64,000 nucleotides of DNA from Methyloceanibacter superfactus (GCF_001723305.1 NZ_LPWF01000016.1:1-64000); one strand, 5' to 3'; positions 8,733 through 16,977 are shown, counted from the stretch's first letter. Notes: generated by a model not told the origin, from the sequence alone. Numbers and translations are program-made.

Positions 8733-9346
8733 TCACTCCCCCTTGCCGCCGGCGGTCGGCTGAACCGGTGGCGTGGACATTATGGAGGAGACTTTAGGCC
8801 GATCTTCGGCATTGATCATGGCTTCGAGAAAAAGGCGCAGCGCCGTCTCGGCGCGGGCCCGGCGGCCTCCAGCGCCGCGGCGAGCCGCACGATCTGCGGC
8901 GCCGCCAGCCGCTCGGCCAGGGCCCGGCCGCGCTCGGTGGGGAACAGGAGCCGCTCCCGGCGGTCCGCGGCGCCGGCCTGCTGCATGATATAGCCCTGAT
9001 CGATCAACTGCTTGAGGACGCGGCCCAGGCTCTGCTTGGTGATGTTCAGGATCTCCAAGAGGTCGGCGACGCGCAAGCCAGAGTGGCGATTGACGAAATG
9101 GAGCACCCGGTGATGGGCCCGCCCGAAGCCGAAATCCGCCAGGATCGCGTCCGGGTCGCCGGTGAAGTCGCGATAGGCGAAGAACAGCAGCTCGGCGAAC
9201 TCCTGTAGCTTGGCTTCAGGCAAAGCGCCGCCCTTGGCGGCCCGGGAGCCGTCGCCGTGCTTGGCGTCCGCGGCCTTGCCGCGCGCCAGAGGTGGATTTA
9301 GGTCAGTCATGTTGACATATTTTTTGGCCTGGTTTATGTCAGCCAT
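8733..9346 (-). CDS. MarR-family transcriptional regulator (3' frameshift)
   Basis: The winged-helix MarR core is visible: GFGRAHHRVLHFVNRHSGLRV, LLEILNITKQSLGRVLKQL as recognition helix, and the wing DRRERLLFPTERG. In the raw frame it stops early near 8816 after a tail rich in Arg and Pro. Shifting one base near 8855 restores ETALRLFLEAMINAEDRP and carries the gene to a TGA at 8733, just before the response regulator start. The first ATG is at 9346; another in frame is at 9310. Each lies inside a copy of a GTCA-N7-TGAC palindrome, which suggests autorepression. Confidence 0.8.
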
Positions 9347-9352
9347 GTTGAC
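9302..9352. promoter_or_regulatory. Twin palindromic operator-like sites (GTCA-N7-TGAC) at the MarR start
   Basis: Two 15-bp elements occur at 9302-9316 and 9338-9352: on the minus strand gtcaacatgactgac and gtcaacatggctgac, differing at one base. Each has inverted GTCA/TGAC half-sites, and their centres are 36 bp apart. They overlap the two candidate MarR start codons and lie at the edge of the divergent promoter region with the branched-chain aminotransferase. Their symmetry and placement fit a dimeric MarR regulator binding its own promoter; this is inferred. Confidence 0.55.
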
Positions 9353-9482
9353 TTAATTTGGTCCTTGATACGCCTCGCGGCCCGCTCGCGCAATTGCCGT
9401 CGGGTGGGTGGTATGAGGGGCAGTTCTGGTGTTTATGAGACGGCGGCCGCGCCAAAGAACGGCCCGTCCTGGAGGAAAGTTC

Positions 9483-10370
9483 ATGGACTACGATCAGCGC
9501 GACGGCTTTATCTGGTTCAACGGTGAGCTGATCCCGTGGAACGATGCCCGCGTCCATCTCCTGACCCATGCGCTTCACTACGGCAGCGCCGTGTTCGAGG
9601 GCATGCGCGCCTATGACGGCGAGATCTTCAAGCTCACCGAGCACAATCAGCGCCTGCACAAATCCGCCGAGATTCTCGACTTCGAGGTGCCGTATTCCGT
9701 GGCCGAGCTGGACAAGGCGGCGCGCGACGTGGTGCGCGCCAACAAGCTTTCCGACGCCTATGTCCGGCCGCTGGCCTGGCGCGGCAGCGAGCAGATGGGC
9801 GTGTCGGCGCAGAAGACCAGGATCAACGTCGCCATCGCCGCGTGGGACTGGGGCTCGTATTTCGATCCGGCCGCGCGCGACAAAGGGTTGAAGCTGACCT
9901 TCGCCAAATACCGCCGGCCTGATCCGCGCACCGCGCCGGTCCACTCCAAGGCGGCGGGGCTCTACATGATCTGTACCATCGAGAAGCATCGGGCCGAGCG
10001 CGAGGGCTTCGCCGACGCGGTGATGCTCGACTGGCGCGGCCAGGTCGCCGAATGTACCGGCGCCAATATCTTCTTCGTCAAGGACGGGGTGATCTATACA
10101 CCGACGCCGGATTGCTTCCTGGACGGCATCACGCGGCGCACGGTTATCGGGCTCGCCAAGCAGCGCGGGCTGACCGTCATCGAGAAAGCGATTCTCCCCG
10201 AGGAGCTCGAGGGCTTCACCGAGTGTTTCATCACCGGCACCGCCGCCGAGGTCATGCCCGTCGGCTCGATCGGCGAATACAGCTTCACCGTCGGCGACAT
10301 CACCCGCAATCTGATGGACGACTACGCGGCGCTGGTGCGCCCGGCGAAGGCCGTCGCCGCTGCGGGGTAG
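9483..10370 (+). CDS. ilvE: Branched-chain amino-acid aminotransferase (fold-type IV)
   Basis: This 295-residue PLP enzyme catalyses the last step of Val/Leu/Ile synthesis and the first step of their degradation. Family features include LTHALHYGSAVFEGMRAY, HSKAAGLYM with the PLP lysine, CTGANIFFVKDGVIYTP, FLDGITRRTVIGLA and ECFITGTAAEVMPV. I chose the ATG at 9483 because a GGAGGAAA ribosome-binding site lies upstream; the frame extends further to 9429 without an RBS. It is transcribed away from the MarR gene and converges on the DUF2019 gene ten bases after its stop. Confidence 0.93.
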   Translation: MDYDQRDGFIWFNGELIPWNDARVHLLTHALHYGSAVFEGMRAYDGEIFKLTEHNQRLHKSAEILDFEVPYSVAELDKAARDVVRANKLSDAYVRPLAWRGSEQMGVSAQKTRINVAIAAWDWGSYFDPAARDKGLKLTFAKYRRPDPRTAPVHSKAAGLYMICTIEKHRAEREGFADAVMLDWRGQVAECTGANIFFVKDGVIYTPTPDCFLDGITRRTVIGLAKQRGLTVIEKAILPEELEGFTECFITGTAAEVMPVGSIGEYSFTVGDITRNLMDDYAALVRPAKAVAAAG

Positions 10371-10379
10371 GGGTGCGGG

Positions 10380-10857
10380 TCACTCTGTGATAGGTTGCGC
10401 GGTCGCGTTCTCGGCTGTTGTAACAAGGCCGTCCCGCCGCTCCTCTACAAGCTTCTTGCACAACATATCGGCGATTTCCTGAAGCTGCGCCTCCACGTCG
10501 CCATCAGGATCGAATCCGATTCCACCGTACTTTTGATCATCGGAGAAAAAGCCGGGCTTTGCAGTAGAGTAAATGTTCTGAAGGGCCTTTCGCGCTGCGC
10601 TCAGGCGCTACCGTCAGGGTCGCGATCGCTGCCTTCAGTCGCACCTGTGCATTGGGGTGCAGTAGCAGTGGCAGCAATCCCTCTCGTTGATCGCCGGCGC
10701 GCAGCCGCAACTCCGTCTCCAATGTCACCATTTGATCGTACAGCCGATTGTATTTTGCATGGCGCCCGTCCAGGAGGGCGTCGTCCTGGTCCAACGCCAT
10801 TGCCATGAAGCGCTCAACCAACTGGGCAACGGTCATGTCCGATAGCATCTGCTTCAT
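10380..10857 (-). CDS. DUF2019 protein, second copy (frameshifted), putative immunity partner
   Basis: Residues 1-80 closely match the neighbouring DUF2019 protein (QLVERF, DALLD, DQR, HPNAQVRLKAA). The raw frame ends early at 10537. Shifting a base near 10596 restores ARKALQNIYSTAKPGFF and continues to a TGA at 10380, giving about 158 residues with a C-terminal extension that the other copy lacks. Its ATG overlaps, as ATGA, the stop of a leftover toxin C-terminus at 10854-10968, the same junction as in the intact pair upstream. DUF2019 proteins are short, HEAT-like helical proteins; an immunity role is inferred from this context. Confidence 0.7.
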
Positions 10858-10968
10858 GGCTTCAGAACTCCAAACTCAATGAGGGCTCCACGCCCAACCC
10901 TCACGCGTTCCGACCAGTCTTTCCCACGAAGATATGTGCGTGGAGATGCTCCTCCGAATTGCGCCCGG
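10854..10968 (-). pseudogene. Orphan C-terminal remnant of the HNH-type toxin gene
   Basis: The minus strand from about 10965 to the TGA at 10854 encodes SPRTYLRGKDWSERVRVG...GVLKP. This aligns with the end of the protein encoded at 11360-12154 (PPRQYLRGKAWEERVRVG...GVLKP), with 23 of 34 positions identical. A TAA lies just upstream of the homologous part, so there is no intact gene. It joins the second DUF2019 gene by the same ATGA overlap seen in the intact pair. It is best read as an orphan toxin tail left by a tandem duplication or module exchange. Confidence 0.75.
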
Positions 10969-10991
10969 CATTACGAGCTGTTGCGCTGGCG
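10961..10991 (+). repeat. 31-bp near-copy of the bluB 5' coding region
   Basis: Positions 10961-10991 match 12370-12400, inside bluB, at 29 of 31 bases, with the last 20 identical and in the same orientation. The copy sits exactly between the orphan toxin tail and the stop codon of the first DUF2019 gene (10992). It looks like a recombination scar. Confidence 0.75.
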
Positions 10992-11363
10992 CTAGCTCGG
11001 TTCAAAAAGACCACTTTCCAGATTACGAAGACACATCCCGGCTTCCATCGCTTGGGGATACCATTGGGATGCTTTGATCGCCTCTAAGACCTCCTGCGCT
11101 TCAGCCGGGGCAACGGCGAGTGTGTTCTTGGCCGCTTTGAGCCGTACTTGAATGTTTGGATGCTCATAGAGCGCGATGAGGGCCGTTCTCTGATCGTCAG
11201 GGCGCGACTTCAACTCGTCCAGAACAGCTCGCATCTGTTCGAACAGTCGGCGGAATTTCGCGAGATCGTCATCGAGCAATGCCTCGTCCTGGCCGAGACA
11301 TATCTCAATGAAGCGCTCGACCAGCTGGTCGACGGCCATTGCTTTGAGGTCGAGTCCTCTCAT
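10992..11363 (-). CDS. DUF2019 protein, first copy, putative immunity partner
   Basis: This intact 123-residue, all-helical protein has the DUF2019 pattern: AVDQLVERFIEICLGQDEALLDD, then a middle helix LFEQMRAVLDELKSRPDDQRTAL and HPNIQVRLKAAKNTLAVAP, suggestive of a HEAT-like repeat. Its ATG overlaps the stop of the HNH-type toxin-like gene by four bases (ATGA), so the two are translated together in the toxin-then-partner order usual for polymorphic toxins. The function is not biochemically established; immunity is inferred. Confidence 0.85.
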   Translation of the reverse strand: MRGLDLKAMAVDQLVERFIEICLGQDEALLDDDLAKFRRLFEQMRAVLDELKSRPDDQRTALIALYEHPNIQVRLKAAKNTLAVAPAEAQEVLEAIKASQWYPQAMEAGMCLRNLESGLFEPS

Positions 11364-12154
11364 GGCTTGAGCACTCCGGCTTCCATCAGCGCTTCATGGC
11401 CGACCCTTACTCGCTCCTCCCAGGCCTTCCCCCGCAAATATTGGCGTGGAGGCATCCAGCCGTAATCCTCATTGGGGATCATATACCAGCCCGTGACCAT
11501 CCAATGCTTCAGTCTCGGGACGCGAACCAGGTTTTCGGGTGCATTGACCCTGGACGGAGGAAAGCCGTCTCTCAAAGCCGAAGTCTGCTCGACAACATGA
11601 TGCACATCATAGCCTGGCGCGGGCGTGTAAACATCCTGCTGCAACTCCTCCAGGCTCTTGGGAGGATCGGCAAACGTCCGAATGGAGTCGATGGCCGGTT
11701 CGAGCCAGCCGGCTTCGTCCAGAATCGTGAGCAAGGCCGTTACCCGCCTTCCCACCACCTCCTTCACCACACCTCTTGCAATCCAGCTCGCCAGCTCTTT
11801 GTAGACACGCGTGCGCGCACGGGATGTTAGCGGTCTCTCTTTCGGAACCCTTGGCGGTTCGTCGTCGCTTCCAGGCGTGAAGGAGGCGAGTACAACATTG
11901 CTCGGTTGGCGGTTGGAACTTGAGCCGCGATCTTCGTCGCTTCCGCCTGATGATGCTCCATCGCCACTCCCGTCTGTCCATTGGCCGCCATCGGGATTGC
12001 CAGCGGGCACGCGGGGCTGATTGGGATCGAAGGCCTTGATGGCGCGATCGAGATCGCGGAGCTTGGCCTCGGCGACCTTGCCCCAGAGAAGAGCGCGCAG
12101 GCGGCGCAACCGAAGGCTGGTCTGCCAACTTGCCGCCGACGCTCGCACCCGCAC
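11360..12154 (-). CDS. Putative polymorphic toxin with C-terminal HNH/HHH-type nuclease-like domain
   Basis: This is a 264-residue protein. The N-terminal ~45 residues are basic and helical. Residues about 42-60 carry the linker FDPNQPRVPAGNPDGGQWT, known from MuF-type and other alphaproteobacterial toxin proteins, followed by a Ser/Gly/Asp-rich disordered stretch to about 95. The C-terminal ~90 residues contain GYDVHHVVEQTSA, NAPENLVRVPRLKHW and YLRGKAWEERVRVGHEAL, an arrangement of His and Asn like HNH/AHH endonuclease folds. There is no signal peptide. The GTG start at 12154 has a nearby GAGGAG; GTG 12148 is an alternative. It is coupled to DUF2019. Nuclease activity is inferred. Confidence 0.72.
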   Translation of the reverse strand: MRVRASAASWQTSLRLRRLRALLWGKVAEAKLRDLDRAIKAFDPNQPRVPAGNPDGGQWTDGSGDGASSGGSDEDRGSSSNRQPSNVVLASFTPGSDDEPPRVPKERPLTSRARTRVYKELASWIARGVVKEVVGRRVTALLTILDEAGWLEPAIDSIRTFADPPKSLEELQQDVYTPAPGYDVHHVVEQTSALRDGFPPSRVNAPENLVRVPRLKHWMVTGWYMIPNEDYGWMPPRQYLRGKAWEERVRVGHEALMEAGVLKP

Positions 12155-12287
12155 TCACTCCTCGCTCATTCAATCCGAGATAGGAATATATTCCAGTGTG
12201 GCGAGGCGGGGATAAGGTTGGGGGCTGGCGGGGCACAGGGTTACGCAAGACGAGCGTGCGCTCCGATCCGTGCTAATCTCGGGCGCC

Positions 12288-12977
12288 ATGGAGCGTTCAA
12301 GCGAACAGTTCGCGCAGCGTGAGAGCGAGCGCACCGCGCATACGCCGCCGCGCTTCGATGCCGAGACCCGCGCCCGGCTCTACGAGCTGTTGCGCTGGCG
12401 GCGCGACGTGCGCCGCTTCAAGCGCGAGCCTTTGCCCGAGGGAACCGTCGAGCGGCTGATCGGCTTAGCCTGCCTGTCACCCTCCGTTGGTCTCTCCGAG
12501 CCGTGGCGCTTCGTTCTGGTGGACGATGGGGGGCGCCGCGCCGCAATCCGTGCGTGCTTCGAGACCTGCAACAAGGAGGCGCTCCAGCAGCAGGACGCCG
12601 ACAAGGCGGCGCTTTATGCCCGGCTCAAGCTCGCCGGGTTGGACGAGGCGCCGGTGCAGATCGCCGTGTTCTCCGACCGCGCCACGGCGCAAGGCTCCGG
12701 TCTCGGGCGCCTGACCATGCCGGAGACGTTGGATTACTCGGTGGTGACCGCCGTGCATACGCTGTGGCTCGCCGCCCGGGCCGAAGGAATCGGGCTCGGC
12801 TGGGTATCGATCCTCGATCCGGCCCGCATGACCGAGATCCTGGAGGTGCCGCCGGAGTGGATCTTCATCGGCCATCTGTGTCTCGGCTATCCGCAAGCGG
12901 AGGACGACACGCCGGCGCTCGAGCGGGCGGGCTGGGAGCACCGCCACGCGCCCGACGGGGCGGTGGTCCGGCGATAG
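12288..12977 (+). CDS. bluB: 5,6-dimethylbenzimidazole synthase BluB
   Basis: BluB cleaves FMNH2 with oxygen to form the lower ligand of vitamin B12. The 229-residue protein shows the nitroreductase-like flavin fold: LLRWRRDVRRFKREPLPEGTVERL, SPSVGLSEPWRFVLV, and GLGWVSILDPARMTEIL in the C-terminal half. The ATG at 12288 is preferred over a GTG at 12270; neither has a strong RBS. It is divergent from the toxin-like gene and has no other cobalamin gene beside it. No B12 riboswitch is evident upstream. Part of its 5' coding region is repeated at 10961-10991. Confidence 0.92.
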   Translation: MERSSEQFAQRESERTAHTPPRFDAETRARLYELLRWRRDVRRFKREPLPEGTVERLIGLACLSPSVGLSEPWRFVLVDDGGRRAAIRACFETCNKEALQQQDADKAALYARLKLAGLDEAPVQIAVFSDRATAQGSGLGRLTMPETLDYSVVTAVHTLWLAARAEGIGLGWVSILDPARMTEILEVPPEWIFIGHLCLGYPQAEDDTPALERAGWEHRHAPDGAVVRR

Positions 12978-13075
12978 ATCCTTGCGCGCTTGATCCGGCG
13001 GCGATCAAAGGGCACTCTTGGCCGGCTGGCTTTCGGGCTGCACGCGATGGGGGCATCGCGGAGGAGGGGGCTTCC

Positions 13076-13417
13076 TTGCGATACGCACGCATTATTCCGG
13101 GCTTGGCGGGGCTCTTGGCCCTTGGCGCCGTGGTCTTCGGGCTCGTCGCTTTCATGGCGCTTGATGGCGAGGCCGGCGTCTGGTCGCCCCGGGGCGTGAG
13201 CGACGCCGTGAGCCCGGCACCGATCGCCACGCCGGTGAAGGTGTGGCGCGACTGCCAGGAGATCGCCCTCTGTGCCGGTTGCAAGCCCCGCTACAAGTGC
13301 CGCTCCTGCGAGTACAAACGAACCTGCGCCGGGGGCTTGTGCAGCTGGGGCGATGTCTGCGTGTGGGGGCCTTACCTGAAGGTGCTGCCGCCGGGCGCGC
13401 GGATCATCCGGCGCTAG
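13076..13417 (+). CDS. Small membrane-anchored cysteine-rich protein
   Basis: A TTG at 13076 with a strong GAGGAGGGGG five bases upstream starts a 113-residue protein. It has one N-terminal hydrophobic helix (IIPGLAGLLALGAVVFGLVAFMAL) and a C-terminal half packed with cysteines (CQEIALCAGCKPRYKCRSC and further CxxxxC/CxxxxxC spacing). The layout suggests an exported domain stabilised by disulfides or binding metal. No family is recognised; a second Cys-rich exported protein lies at 52689-53191. Confidence 0.6.
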   Translation: MRYARIIPGLAGLLALGAVVFGLVAFMALDGEAGVWSPRGVSDAVSPAPIATPVKVWRDCQEIALCAGCKPRYKCRSCEYKRTCAGGLCSWGDVCVWGPYLKVLPPGARIIRR

Positions 13418-13426
13418 CCGCAAGGG

Positions 13427-13609
13427 TCAGACGCGGAACGGCAGAAGAATCCAGCCGACGATCTCGGCGATGACCTCGAACGTGCCGGCGAGGTCCACGG
13501 TGAACTGGACGGCGAGCCAGCCGAGCGCGACGGCCAGGCTTGCGGCAATCCCGATCGCCAGAATGCCGACGGTTACTTGCGAGCTCCATCGCTTTGCATG
13601 GCTGAGCAT
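13427..13609 (-). CDS. Small membrane protein of unknown function
   Basis: This 60-residue protein has two hydrophobic stretches (VGILAIGIAASLAVALGWLAV and VIAEIVGWILLPF) joined by a short polar turn, so it is probably a two-helix inner-membrane protein. It ends ten bases past the convergent cysteine-rich gene. No family is recognised. Confidence 0.5.
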   Translation of the reverse strand: MLSHAKRWSSQVTVGILAIGIAASLAVALGWLAVQFTVDLAGTFEVIAEIVGWILLPFRV

Positions 13610-13689
13610 TGAAGAACCCGCATGGCTGTGAGGACACCGTCTAGAACGAGGACGGTAGCCGAAAGTTCATGGCGATTTTTTGTGTGACG

Positions 13690-14151
13690 CTATTCGGCGG
13701 CGTCTTTACGCGGCGCCCAGAGCGTCGCCGCGGCTTCGTCGTCCGCCTTGGCTTCCACCCAGCGGTCGCCGCCAGGCCCGCTCTCACGCTTCCAAAAGGG
13801 GGCGGATGTCTTGAGATAGTCCATCAGGAACTTGGCGGCGTCGAAGGCAGCGTCGCGATGGGCCGAGGCGGTGACGACCAGCACGATATTGTCGCCCGCT
13901 TGCAGTGTGCCGACGCGATGCACGATGAGAGTGGCTTGCAGAGGCCAGCGCGCATGCGCTTCCTGTTCGATGCGTTCGAGCTCGGTCTCGGTCATGCCGG
14001 GATAGTGCTCGAGCGTCATCTCGGTGATGGTGTTATCTTGGTCGCGCACCGCGCCGGTGAAGGTCACGATGGCGCCGATATCGGTGCGCGCAGCTCTGAG
14101 GGCCGCGATCTCGGTGCCGACGTCGAAGTCCTGCGTCTGGACGCGGATCAT
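13690..14151 (-). CDS. moaE: Molybdopterin synthase catalytic subunit MoaE
   Basis: MoaE, with thiocarboxylated MoaD, converts precursor Z (cPMP) to molybdopterin. The 153-residue protein has the family motifs GAIVTFTGAVRDQ, LEHYPGMTETELERI, VHRVGTLQAGDNIVLVVTASAHRDAAF and the active-site region LKTSAPFWKRE. The ATG at 14151 lies one base after the moaD stop, so the subunits are made together. Confidence 0.95.
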   Translation of the reverse strand: MIRVQTQDFDVGTEIAALRAARTDIGAIVTFTGAVRDQDNTITEMTLEHYPGMTETELERIEQEAHARWPLQATLIVHRVGTLQAGDNIVLVVTASAHRDAAFDAAKFLMDYLKTSAPFWKRESGPGGDRWVEAKADDEAAATLWAPRKDAAE

Positions 14152-14152
14152 G

Positions 14153-14404
14153 TCAGCCTCCGGTGACCGGCGGGAAGAAGGCGATCTCGCGCGCGCCGCC
14201 GATCTCAGCGTCGTGACGGGCATGGGTCTGATCGATCGCCGCGCGGATCACCTCTTCACGGTCGAAGGCTTGGGCGAATTCCGGTCCTCGTGTCTTCAGC
14301 CAGGCGATGAGCTCGCCGACCGTGGCGACGCCGTCAGGCAACGCCACGTCCTCGGCGGCGATGCCGGTCTTCTCCTTGACCCAGGCGAAATAGAGCAGCC
14401 GCAT
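14153..14404 (-). CDS. moaD: Molybdopterin synthase sulfur carrier subunit MoaD
   Basis: This is an 83-residue ubiquitin-fold protein ending in the Gly-Gly needed for thiocarboxylation (FFPPVTGG). It starts MRLLYFAWVKEKTG, as usual for alphaproteobacterial MoaD. It follows pgsA by three bases once that gene's frameshift is repaired, and moaE follows at once, giving the chain uvrC-pgsA-moaD-moaE. Confidence 0.95.
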   Translation of the reverse strand: MRLLYFAWVKEKTGIAAEDVALPDGVATVGELIAWLKTRGPEFAQAFDREEVIRAAIDQTHARHDAEIGGAREIAFFPPVTGG

Positions 14405-14407
14405 GGC

Positions 14408-15015
14408 TTACTCCTCGTCGGCCATGACGTGACGGAAGGTGGCCTCAGATAATCATAGCCAGTGTAAAGGGTGAGCACGGCGGCGATCCACAATAGGGTG
14501 AGGCCGAACAGCGTGGTGTAGGACCACACCTTGTCGCCGGCGCTGCCCGCCAGCAGAAAGCCGATGGCGACCATCTGCACCACGGTCTTCCATTTGGCGA
14601 GCTTGGTCACGGGCACGCTCACCGCGAGCGTGCCGAGGAACTCGCGCAAACCCGAGACGAGAATCTCGCGGCACAGGATGATGATGCCGGCCCAAAGCGA
14701 CCAGCCGGCGATGGTGCCGTTGGCGGCGAGCATCATTAGGCTCGCGGCGACGATGAGCTTGTCGGCGATGGGGTCGAGCATCTTGCCGATAGCGCTCTGC
14801 TGCTGCCAGGCGCGGGCGAGATAGCCGTCGAGAAAGTCGCTGACGCCGGCGGCTATGAAGATCCACATGGCGAGCCAGCGGCCCCAATCGGCGCTCACGA
14901 AGAAGCAAGCGACCAGCGCCGGGATGGCGAGGATGCGCCCATAGGTGAGGAGGTTCGGCAAACTGCCGAACCGGCCCTTGGGGGCACCCCGTTCTGCCAG
15001 TCCTAGTTGCGCCAT
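14408..15015 (-). CDS. pgsA: CDP-diacylglycerol--glycerol-3-phosphate 3-phosphatidyltransferase (3' frameshift)
   Basis: PgsA makes phosphatidylglycerophosphate in the inner membrane. The CDP-alcohol phosphatidyltransferase signature appears as DFLDGYLARAW...GKMLDPIADK, with several hydrophobic helices. In the raw frame the protein runs on into moaD with a Pro/Ser/Arg-rich tail. Restoring one G near 14448 (agggcc for aggcc) gives the usual C-terminus YDYLRATFRHVMADEE and a TAA at 14408. Uninterrupted, it is about 202 residues. It follows uvrC. Confidence 0.92.
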
Positions 15016-15054
15016 TTCAAACTCAACCCTTCAACTCCAATTGCTGCGCTCGTC

Positions 15055-16977
15055 TTAGCCGCGCTCATGGAAGTGATCATAGATCGCCTTGGCCATTTGC
15101 GCGCTGATACCGCCAACGCCTTCGAGATCGGCAATGCCGGCGCGGCTCACGGCCTTGGCCGAGCCGAAATGCTGCAACAGCGCGCGCTTGCGTGACGGCC
15201 CGATCCCGGCCACCTCATCGAGCGGCGAGGCGGTGAGCGTCTTCTTGCGCCGCGCACGATGGGCGCCGATGGCGAACCGGTGCGCCTCGTCCCGAAGCGT
15301 CTGTATGCAATAAAGCACAGGGTCGCGCGGTTCCAACAGCAAAGGCTCTTTTCCCTTAAGATAGATGCGCTCGCGGCCCGCATTGCGGTCAGGGCCCTTG
15401 GCGACCGCGGCGATCTTGAGCTCCGACAGGCCGAGCTCGTCGAGCACGTCATGGGCCGCCGACAATTGGCCCGGGCCGCCGTCGATCAGCACCAGATCCG
15501 GCGCCGTCCATCCGGTATCGTTGGCCGGGTCCTTGTCCTTGGCCTTGACCAGACGGCTGAAACGCCGGGTCAGCATCTCGCGCATCATGGCGTAATCGTC
15601 GCCGGCGGCGAGATCCTCCCCCTTCATATTGAACTTGCGATACTGCGCTTTGATGAAGCCTTCGGGGCCGGCCACGATCATGGCGCCCACCGGGTTGGTG
15701 CCCGAGATATGGCTGTTGTCGTAGACCTCGACGCGAGCGGGCGGCTCGTCGAGATCGAGCGCGTCGGCCAGACGGGCGAAGATCGCCGCTTGCGAGGCGG
15801 ATTCGGCGAGACGGCGGGCCAGGGCCTCGCGGGCCGTGACCAGCGCATGGTCGACGAGCTCGCGCTTCTCGCCACGGTGGGGCGTTGTCACGGTGATCTT
15901 GCGGTCGGCTTTCAGAGACAAGGCTTCGGCCAGGAGCCGGCGGCCCTTGATCTCATGCGACAGCAGGATGAGCTTCGGCGGCGGCTTGTCGTCGTAGAAC
16001 TGGGCGATGAAGGCTTCCAGCACCTCCTCGGCGGGAAGGGCTTTGTCGGCACGGGGGTAATAAGCGCGATTGCCCCAGTTGTTGCCGCTGCGGAAGAAGA
16101 ACACTTGGATGCAGGTTTGCCCCGCATCCTGATGGGCGGCGAAGACGTCGGCTTCTTTCAGGGTATGGGGATTGATGCCTTGGCGCGACTGGATGTGGCT
16201 CAGCGCCGTCAGCCGGTCGCGGAAGCTCGCCGCCCGCTCATAGTCCTGGCGTGCGCTCGCTTCGTCCATCAGGGCGTGCAGCCGGTGCTTCACCTCGTCG
16301 CTCTCGCCGCGCAGGAAGCCGAGCGCCTCGTCGACCAGCAATCCGTAGTCCTTCTCGGAGATCTCGCCGGTGCAGGGCGCGCTGCAGCGCTTGATCTGGA
16401 ACAGCAGGCAAGGCCGGGTGCGCGTCTCGTAGTAGGAGTCCGTGCAGGAGCGCAGCAGGAAGGCGCGCTGGAGCGTGTTGACGGTGCGGCCGACCGCGCC
16501 GGCCGAGGCAAAGGGCCCGAAATAGTCGCCCTTGCGGTTGCGCGCGCCGCGGTGCTTGAGGATCTGCGGGATCGGATGGTCGCGGGCGATGAGGATGAAG
16601 GGGAAGGACTTGTCGTCGCGAAGCACCACGTTGTAGCGGGGCTTCAATCGCTTGATGAGGTTGGCCTCCAGAAGAAGAGCCTCAATCTCCGTTCGCGTGG
16701 TGACGAATTCCATGGTCGCCGTGTCGGCGATCATCCGGCCGATGCGGTTGTTGTGGCCGGTGCCCCTGGCATAGCTCTGCACGCGCTTCTTCAGGTGCCG
16801 CGCCTTGCCTACATAGAGCACCTCGCCCTCGGCATTGAACATGCGGTAGACGCCCGGGCCCGCGGGCGCGGTCTTGGCGAATCGGGCGATCACCGTGGCG
16901 CCGGTCTCCGGGCCGAGTAAGGCGTCTTTCGCGCGCGAAAGGAGCGAGGGGGCGCTGTCGGGGTTCTCTAATGGCAT
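15055..16977 (-). CDS. uvrC: Excinuclease ABC subunit C
   Basis: UvrC makes both incisions in nucleotide excision repair. The GIY-YIG domain is at the N-terminus ([27 protein letters not shown]), followed by the UvrB-binding UVR helix ([24 protein letters not shown]), the RNase H-like catalytic domain ([33 protein letters not shown]) and C-terminal helix-hairpin-helix motifs. The ATG at 16977 gives 640 residues; the frame stays open to a TTG at 17061 and an ATG at 17022, so the true start is uncertain. No frameshift is apparent. Confidence 0.95.
   Translation of the reverse strand: MPLENPDSAPSLLSRAKDALLGPETGATVIARFAKTAPAGPGVYRMFNAEGEVLYVGKARHLKKRVQSYARGTGHNNRIGRMIADTATMEFVTTRTEIEALLLEANLIKRLKPRYNVVLRDDKSFPFILIARDHPIPQILKHRGARNRKGDYFGPFASAGAVGRTVNTLQRAFLLRSCTDSYYETRTRPCLLFQIKRCSAPCTGEISEKDYGLLVDEALGFLRGESDEVKHRLHALMDEASARQDYERAASFRDRLTALSHIQSRQGINPHTLKEADVFAAHQDAGQTCIQVFFFRSGNNWGNRAYYPRADKALPAEEVLEAFIAQFYDDKPPPKLILLSHEIKGRRLLAEALSLKADRKITVTTPHRGEKRELVDHALVTAREALARRLAESASQAAIFARLADALDLDEPPARVEVYDNSHISGTNPVGAMIVAGPEGFIKAQYRKFNMKGEDLAAGDDYAMMREMLTRRFSRLVKAKDKDPANDTGWTAPDLVLIDGGPGQLSAAHDVLDELGLSELKIAAVAKGPDRNAGRERIYLKGKEPLLLEPRDPVLYCIQTLRDEAHRFAIGAHRARRKKTLTASPLDEVAGIGPSRKRALLQHFGSAKAVSRAGIADLEGVGGISAQMAKAIYDHFHERG

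Noticed and set aside
12155-12287. Cobalamin riboswitch upstream of bluB
   Set aside because: The 133-base gap to the divergent toxin-like gene shows no B12-box-like sequence and is too short for the full element.
15259-16920. Long open frame on the plus strand (553 codons) opposite uvrC
   Set aside because: It is antisense to a well conserved gene; its translation is Gly/Ala/Asp-rich with no family motif, typical of GC-rich shadow frames.
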